Positions 13,844 through 16,898 of a stretch of 16,898 nt of DNA are shown piece by piece (position 1 is the stretch's first letter; each line of letters begins with the position of its first letter). Below the pieces are notes generated by a model that searched no databases, was not told the origin of the DNA, and saw only the letters and a list, made by a program, of their open reading frames with translations. Origin of the DNA: Stenotrophomonas sp. (lineage in GTDB: Bacteria; Pseudomonadota; Gammaproteobacteria; Xanthomonadales; Xanthomonadaceae); NCBI GenBank assembly GCA_003525885.1, contig DQIG01000019.1:1-16898 (forward strand). The letters are read 5' to 3'. Position numbers and translations under genes: made by a program.

Positions 13844-15304
13844 TCAATGCCCGCCGTCGAGCGCCTTCAGCTCGCTCACCAGCGATGCGGCCGCTTCGGC
13901 GCCGTCGCCGTACAGCATGCGGGTATTGTCAGCGTAGAACAGCGCATTCTCGATGCCGGCAAAGCCAGTGCCCTTGCCGCGCTTGATCACCACCACGTTG
14001 CGCGCGTTGACCACATCCAGCACCGGCATGCCGTAGATCGGGCTGGCCGGATCGGTGCGTGCGACCGGATTGACCACGTCGTTGGCACCGATCACCAGCA
14101 CCACGTCGGTGTTGGCGAACTCCGGGTTGATGTCATCCATGTCGGCGATCAGGTCGTAGGGCACGCCGGCTTCGGCCAGCAGCACGTTCATGTGCCCCGG
14201 CATGCGCCCGGCGACCGGGTGGATCGCGAACTTCACCTTCACCCCGCGCTGGCCCAGCCGCTGCGCCAGCTCCCAGATCTTGTGCTGCGCCTGTGCCACG
14301 GCCATGCCGTAACCCGGCACGATCACCACGCGTTCGGCATAGGCCATCATCGCCGCGACATCCGACGCTTCGATCGGCTTCTGCGCGCCGGTGATCGCCT
14401 GTGCTTCGCCCCCGGCGCCGCCACCGAAGTTGGAGAACAGCACGTTGCGGATCGGCCGGTTCATCGCCTTGGCCATCAGCCGGGTCAGCAGGATGCCCGC
14501 CGCGCCGACCATCATGCCGGCGATGATCAGCGCCTCGTTGCCCAGCACGTAACCCTCGAACGACACCGCCAGGCCGGTGAACGCGTTGTACAGCGAGATC
14601 ACCACCGGCATGTCGGCGCCACCGATCGGCAACGTCATCAGCACGCCCAGTGCCAGTGCCAGCACAAAGAAGGCGACGATCGCCCAGGTATTGAGCGTAC
14701 TGGCCGCGATGATCGCCAGCACCACCACTGCCAGCGCCACCAGCAGGTTCATCACCTGCTGGCCGGGCCAGGTCACGCGCTTGTCCAGGCGACCATCCAG
14801 CTTGGCCCAGGCGATCACCGAACCGGACAGCGACACCGCACCGATCGCCGCGCCGACCACCGCCAGCAGCAGCACCATGCCCGACGGCTGGCGCGCGGCC
14901 AGGTCGGCCAGCGCCTGTTCGCTCCAGTGGCTGGTATCGCGGTTGGCAAGGAAGGCATAGCGCAGCAGTTCCACCGCACCGATCGCCGCCGCCGAGCCAC
15001 CGCCCATGCCGTTGTACAGCGCAACCATCTGCGGCATGTCGGTGATGGCGACCTTCCCGGCCGACCACCACGCCAGGCCCGCGCCGAGCAGCAACGCCAC
15101 CAGGATCAGCGGCACGTTGTGCAGTTCAGGCAGGAAGAAGGTCGCCACTGTGGCCAGCAGCATGCCCAGCCCGGCCCAGCGGATGCCGCTGCGCGCGGTC
15201 AACGGCGAGGCCATGCGCTGCAGGCCCAGCAGGAACAGCGTGGCGGCGACGAGGTAGCTGGCCTTGACCAGCCAATCGAGCAGTTCGACGGTGCTGATGT
15301 TCAA
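13844..15304 (-). CDS. pntB: NAD(P) transhydrogenase, beta subunit
   Basis: This 486-residue protein is a full-length PntB. Hydrophobic helices (about 1-290) include the conserved DMPQMVALYNGMGGGSAA region and form most of the proton channel. A linker leads to the soluble NADP-binding domain III (about 310-486), with the fingerprints PGYGMAVAQAQ (330-340), HPVAGRMPGHMNVLLAEAG (362-380), VIGANDVVNP (404-413) and KRGKGTGFAGIENALF (441-456). The complex uses the proton-motive force to make NADPH from NADH in the inner membrane. The start is TTG at 15304, with AAGGAG 8 nt upstream. It overlaps the pntAB stop (TTGA), so translation is coupled. It ends facing the dioxygenase gene. Confidence 0.97.
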   Translation of the reverse strand: MNISTVELLDWLVKASYLVAATLFLLGLQRMASPLTARSGIRWAGLGMLLATVATFFLPELHNVPLILVALLLGAGLAWWSAGKVAITDMPQMVALYNGMGGGSAAAIGAVELLRYAFLANRDTSHWSEQALADLAARQPSGMVLLLAVVGAAIGAVSLSGSVIAWAKLDGRLDKRVTWPGQQVMNLLVALAVVVLAIIAASTLNTWAIVAFFVLALALGVLMTLPIGGADMPVVISLYNAFTGLAVSFEGYVLGNEALIIAGMMVGAAGILLTRLMAKAMNRPIRNVLFSNFGGGAGGEAQAITGAQKPIEASDVAAMMAYAERVVIVPGYGMAVAQAQHKIWELAQRLGQRGVKVKFAIHPVAGRMPGHMNVLLAEAGVPYDLIADMDDINPEFANTDVVLVIGANDVVNPVARTDPASPIYGMPVLDVVNARNVVVIKRGKGTGFAGIENALFYADNTRMLYGDGAEAAASLVSELKALDGGH

Positions 15305-15621
15305 GCCTGCGGCTCCTTCGGCTCGTCCTTGCCGCCCTTGGGCGCGCTCGGCTTGAACATTTCCAGCATGCGCGCGGTGACCACGTAGCCACCGGCGGCG
15401 TTGCCGGCACCGAGCACCACGGCGAGGAAGCCCAAGGCTTTCTCCAGCGGCGTCTGCGCATGCCCCAGCACCACCATCGCACCGATCAGCACGATGCCGT
15501 GGATGAAGTTGGAGCCCGACATCAGCGGGGTATGCAGGATCACCGGCACCCGCGAAATGATCACGTGCCCGGCGATGGCCGCCAGCATGAAGATGTACAG
15601 CGCCACGAACCCGTCACTCAC
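15301..15621 (-). CDS. pntAB: NAD(P) transhydrogenase, alpha subunit part 2 (membrane part)
   Basis: This small protein (106 residues) has three hydrophobic helices, covering FVALYIFMLAAIAGHVII, FIHGIVLIGAMVVLG and LGFLAVVLGAGNAAGGYVV. It matches the C-terminal membrane domain of PntA when the alpha subunit is split into two polypeptides. The motifs SRVPVILHTPLMSGSN and GNAAGGYVVTARML are highly typical. The cytoplasmic tail is Lys/Pro rich. I chose GTG 15621 because GGGAG lies 8 nt upstream. The in-frame TTG at 15627 would be only 2 nt from that site. It is co-transcribed with pntB. The NAD-binding alpha part 1 (pntAA), normally encoded just upstream, is absent: a divergent sigma-factor gene stands there instead. 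Confidence 0.95.
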   Translation of the reverse strand: MSDGFVALYIFMLAAIAGHVIISRVPVILHTPLMSGSNFIHGIVLIGAMVVLGHAQTPLEKALGFLAVVLGAGNAAGGYVVTARMLEMFKPSAPKGGKDEPKEPQA

Positions 15622-15653
15622 TGGCAACGCTCCCGCTCTGTCTTCGTCGCCCC

Positions 15654-15659
15654 ATCATA
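15654..15659 (-). promoter_or_regulatory. Candidate -10 box of the pntAB-pntB operon
   Basis: On the minus strand TATGAT (15659-15654) matches the -10 consensus at five of six positions and lies about 32 nt before GTG 15621. No good -35 is found at the right distance. TTGACG occurs at 15693-15688, but the 28-nt gap is too long. Confidence 0.35.
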
Positions 15660-15748
15660 ACCACGGGCTGAACCCGCGCGCACCCGGCGTCAACCGCAGC
15701 GACGCTCACGCGTTGTCGATGGTGACCCCGAGCGAGGAACCGTACCCT

Positions 15749-16303
15749 GTGCTGGTGAGCAGCCCTGTCCCCCCGAGCGCCGAGACCGATGCCCTGCCGG
15801 CATCGCTGGAGGCGTTCCTGGCCACTGTCGGCCCGCGTGCGTTCCGCTTCGCCGAGGCCGGCCTGCGCCAGCGCGAAGATGCCATGGACGCCGTGCAGGA
15901 TGCGCTGCTACGCATGCTGGACTACGCCGACAAACCGGCGGCCGAATGGGCGCCGCTGTTCTGGAGCATCCTGCGCCGCCGCGTGATCGACGTGCAGCGT
16001 CGGCGCCGCTTCCGCCTGCCGTTCTGGCGCGACAACCAGGACGCCGAGGGGGGCGAGATCGACTGGGCCGACCCCGGCCCGGACCCGGCGCAGGCGCATG
16101 AGCAGCGCCAGCAGTACCAGCAGCTGGTGGACGCGTTGCGCCGCCTGCCCGCCCGCCAGCGCGAAGCCTTCACCTTGCGCGTGCTGCAGGACCTGGACGG
16201 GGCGACCACCGCCCGCGCCATGGGCTGCAGCGAAGGCGCGGTAAAAACCCATCTGGCACGCGCCCGGCAGGCGCTGCAGGACTATCTGGAGACCCACCCG
16301 TGA
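15749..16303 (+). CDS. Sigma-70 family (ECF-like) RNA polymerase sigma factor
   Basis: The 184-residue product has a sigma region 2 (about 33-90: AEAGLRQREDAMDAVQDALLRML, then WSILRRRVIDVQRRRR as region 2.4) and a region 4 helix-turn-helix (about 125-178: LRRLPARQREAFTLRVLQDLD, then ARAMGCSEGAVKTHLARAR). There is no region 1.1 or 3, as in ECF sigma factors. I chose GTG 15749 because GAGGA lies 10 nt upstream. ATG 15719 in the same frame is possible but has no ribosome-binding site and would add ten residues. The stop overlaps the next gene's GTG (GTGA), typical of a sigma/anti-sigma pair. Its regulon is unknown, and it is not evidently tied to the divergent pntAB-pntB genes. Confidence 0.92.
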   Translation: MLVSSPVPPSAETDALPASLEAFLATVGPRAFRFAEAGLRQREDAMDAVQDALLRMLDYADKPAAEWAPLFWSILRRRVIDVQRRRRFRLPFWRDNQDAEGGEIDWADPGPDPAQAHEQRQQYQQLVDALRRLPARQREAFTLRVLQDLDGATTARAMGCSEGAVKTHLARARQALQDYLETHP

Positions 16304-16626
16304 ACCGCTCCCTGCCTTCCGAAGACGCCCTGCGCAGCCTGCATGCGCAGTCGCTGCAGGCGCTGTCGCCGGCCACGCTGGCACGGCTGCGCCAGGCTCG
16401 ACACGGCGCCACTGCCGCCCATCGCTGGCGCTGGCGCTGGTGGCTGGCCAGCACCTGTTCGCTGGTGGTGGCCCTGGGTATCGGCCTGCAGTTCACCGGC
16501 CATGGCACGCTTGCAGGCCCGGCGCCGGCACCCGTCCTGGCCTCGGTGGAAGACAACAGCGCGCTGTACGACGAAAATCCCGATCTGTACCTGTGGCTGG
16601 GCGATACCGACCTGGCGATGGAGTAA
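16300..16626 (+). CDS. Single-pass membrane protein, probable anti-sigma factor
   Basis: This 108-residue protein has a polar N-terminal part (1-44, positively charged near its end), one transmembrane helix (about 47-65, WWLASTCSLVVALGIGLQF), a Pro/Ala linker, and an acidic C-terminus (DNSALYDENPDLYLWLGDTD). The start is a GTG overlapping the sigma-factor stop by 4 nt. The topology (short cytoplasmic segment plus one helix) and the coupling to a sigma gene suggest it restrains that sigma factor. No zinc-binding anti-sigma motif (HxxxCxxC) is seen, so the assignment rests on context. Confidence 0.7.
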   Translation: MNRSLPSEDALRSLHAQSLQALSPATLARLRQARHGATAAHRWRWRWWLASTCSLVVALGIGLQFTGHGTLAGPAPAPVLASVEDNSALYDENPDLYLWLGDTDLAME

Positions 16627-16629
16627 ATC

Positions 16630-16898
16630 ATGTTCCGACTGCCTACCCTGCCGCTGCTGTTGACCCTGTCGCTTCTACCGGCCGTCCCGGCGCTGGCGCA
16701 GAGCACCGCAACCGCCCCCGCCGCACGCCCCGCACCGGCCGCACCCTTGCCGGCGTGGGAACAGTTGAGTGAAGCGCAGCGCGATTCCCTGCTGGCGCCG
16801 CTGCGCGACCGCTGGAACGGCGCCGATGCCGGCCAGCGCCAGCGCATGCTGTCGCACGGCCAGCGCTGGCAATCGATGAGCCCGGAAGAGCGCGACAA
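16630..16898 (+). CDS. DUF3106-type secreted protein, 3' end beyond the window
   Basis: The window holds 89 complete codons with no stop, so the gene is cut at the right edge. A signal peptide (LPLLLTLSLLPAVPALAQ) and an Ala/Pro linker lead to a helical repeat-like region with WEQLSEAQRDSLLAPLRDRW and QRWQSMSPEERD, matching the W-x-x-L-x-x-x-Q and W-x-x-M-x-P-E-E pattern of DUF3106. GGAG lies just ahead of ATG 16630, only 3 nt after the previous stop, so it belongs to the sigma/anti-sigma operon. Such proteins resemble periplasmic Spy/CpxP-like or RseB-like sensors only in broad terms; the function is unknown. Confidence 0.8.
   Translation, partial: MFRLPTLPLLLTLSLLPAVPALAQSTATAPAARPAPAAPLPAWEQLSEAQRDSLLAPLRDRWNGADAGQRQRMLSHGQRWQSMSPEERD

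Noticed and set aside
12279..13847. Open minus-strand frame of 522 codons opposite the dioxygenase gene
   Set aside because: It is an antisense shadow of the HglS/YdcJ gene, which has all its active-site residues. The frame also reads through two repeat elements.
13799..15388. Open plus-strand frame of 529 codons opposite pntB
   Set aside because: pntB is unmistakable on the other strand. The plus-strand product is His/Gln/Arg rich with no recognisable domain.

Overview
The window is a GC-rich chromosomal segment from a gammaproteobacterium of the Xanthomonadaceae, most probably Stenotrophomonas. The evidence is the codon bias, an Oar-like TonB-dependent receptor, leaderless-looking promoters, and GTAG-headed palindromic repeats that match the SMAG elements known from S. 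maltophilia. I see no rRNA, tRNA, CRISPR array, transposase or phage gene. It reads as ordinary backbone DNA decorated with small palindromic repeats.

Left half (217-9635): two divergent gene blocks look built around murein (peptidoglycan) peptides. On the minus strand, a secreted NlpC/P60 endopeptidase overlaps a cytoplasmic enolase-superfamily L-Ala-D/L-Glu (dipeptide) epimerase by 4 nt. This resembles the YkfC/YkfB pair of Bacillus. On the plus strand are a secreted transglutaminase-like protein, a 999-residue Oar-like TonB-dependent receptor, a serine hydrolase of the class C beta-lactamase/S12 type, and a secreted VanX/DdpX-type D-Ala-D-Ala dipeptidase. The last three genes overlap. An A/T-rich promoter region at about 2757-2879 separates the two blocks and carries a compact direct-plus-inverted repeat. 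Together they suggest scavenging of cell-wall peptides: cleavage outside or in the periplasm, uptake or export through the receptor, and epimerisation of L-Ala-D-Glu in the cytoplasm. No inner-membrane peptide transporter lies in the window.

Middle (9636-13727): a paired SMAG repeat; a small membrane protein; a secreted two-EF-hand protein with a strong intrinsic terminator; a HAD-family phosphatase; a small secreted protein of unknown function whose stop codon lies inside a second SMAG pair; and a full-length iron-dependent 2-oxoadipate dioxygenase/decarboxylase (HglS/YdcJ, DUF1338). The HAD gene and the small secreted gene have -10 elements placed so that transcription would begin at or next to the ATG.

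Right part (13728-16898): a 27-nt perfect inverted repeat lies between convergent genes. Then come pntB and pntAB (minus strand), the membrane subunits of proton-translocating transhydrogenase, without the NAD-binding subunit gene (pntAA) beside them. Divergent from these is a sigma-70/ECF-type sigma factor gene, overlapped by a gene for a single-pass membrane protein (probable anti-sigma factor) and followed by a secreted DUF3106-type protein cut by the window edge.
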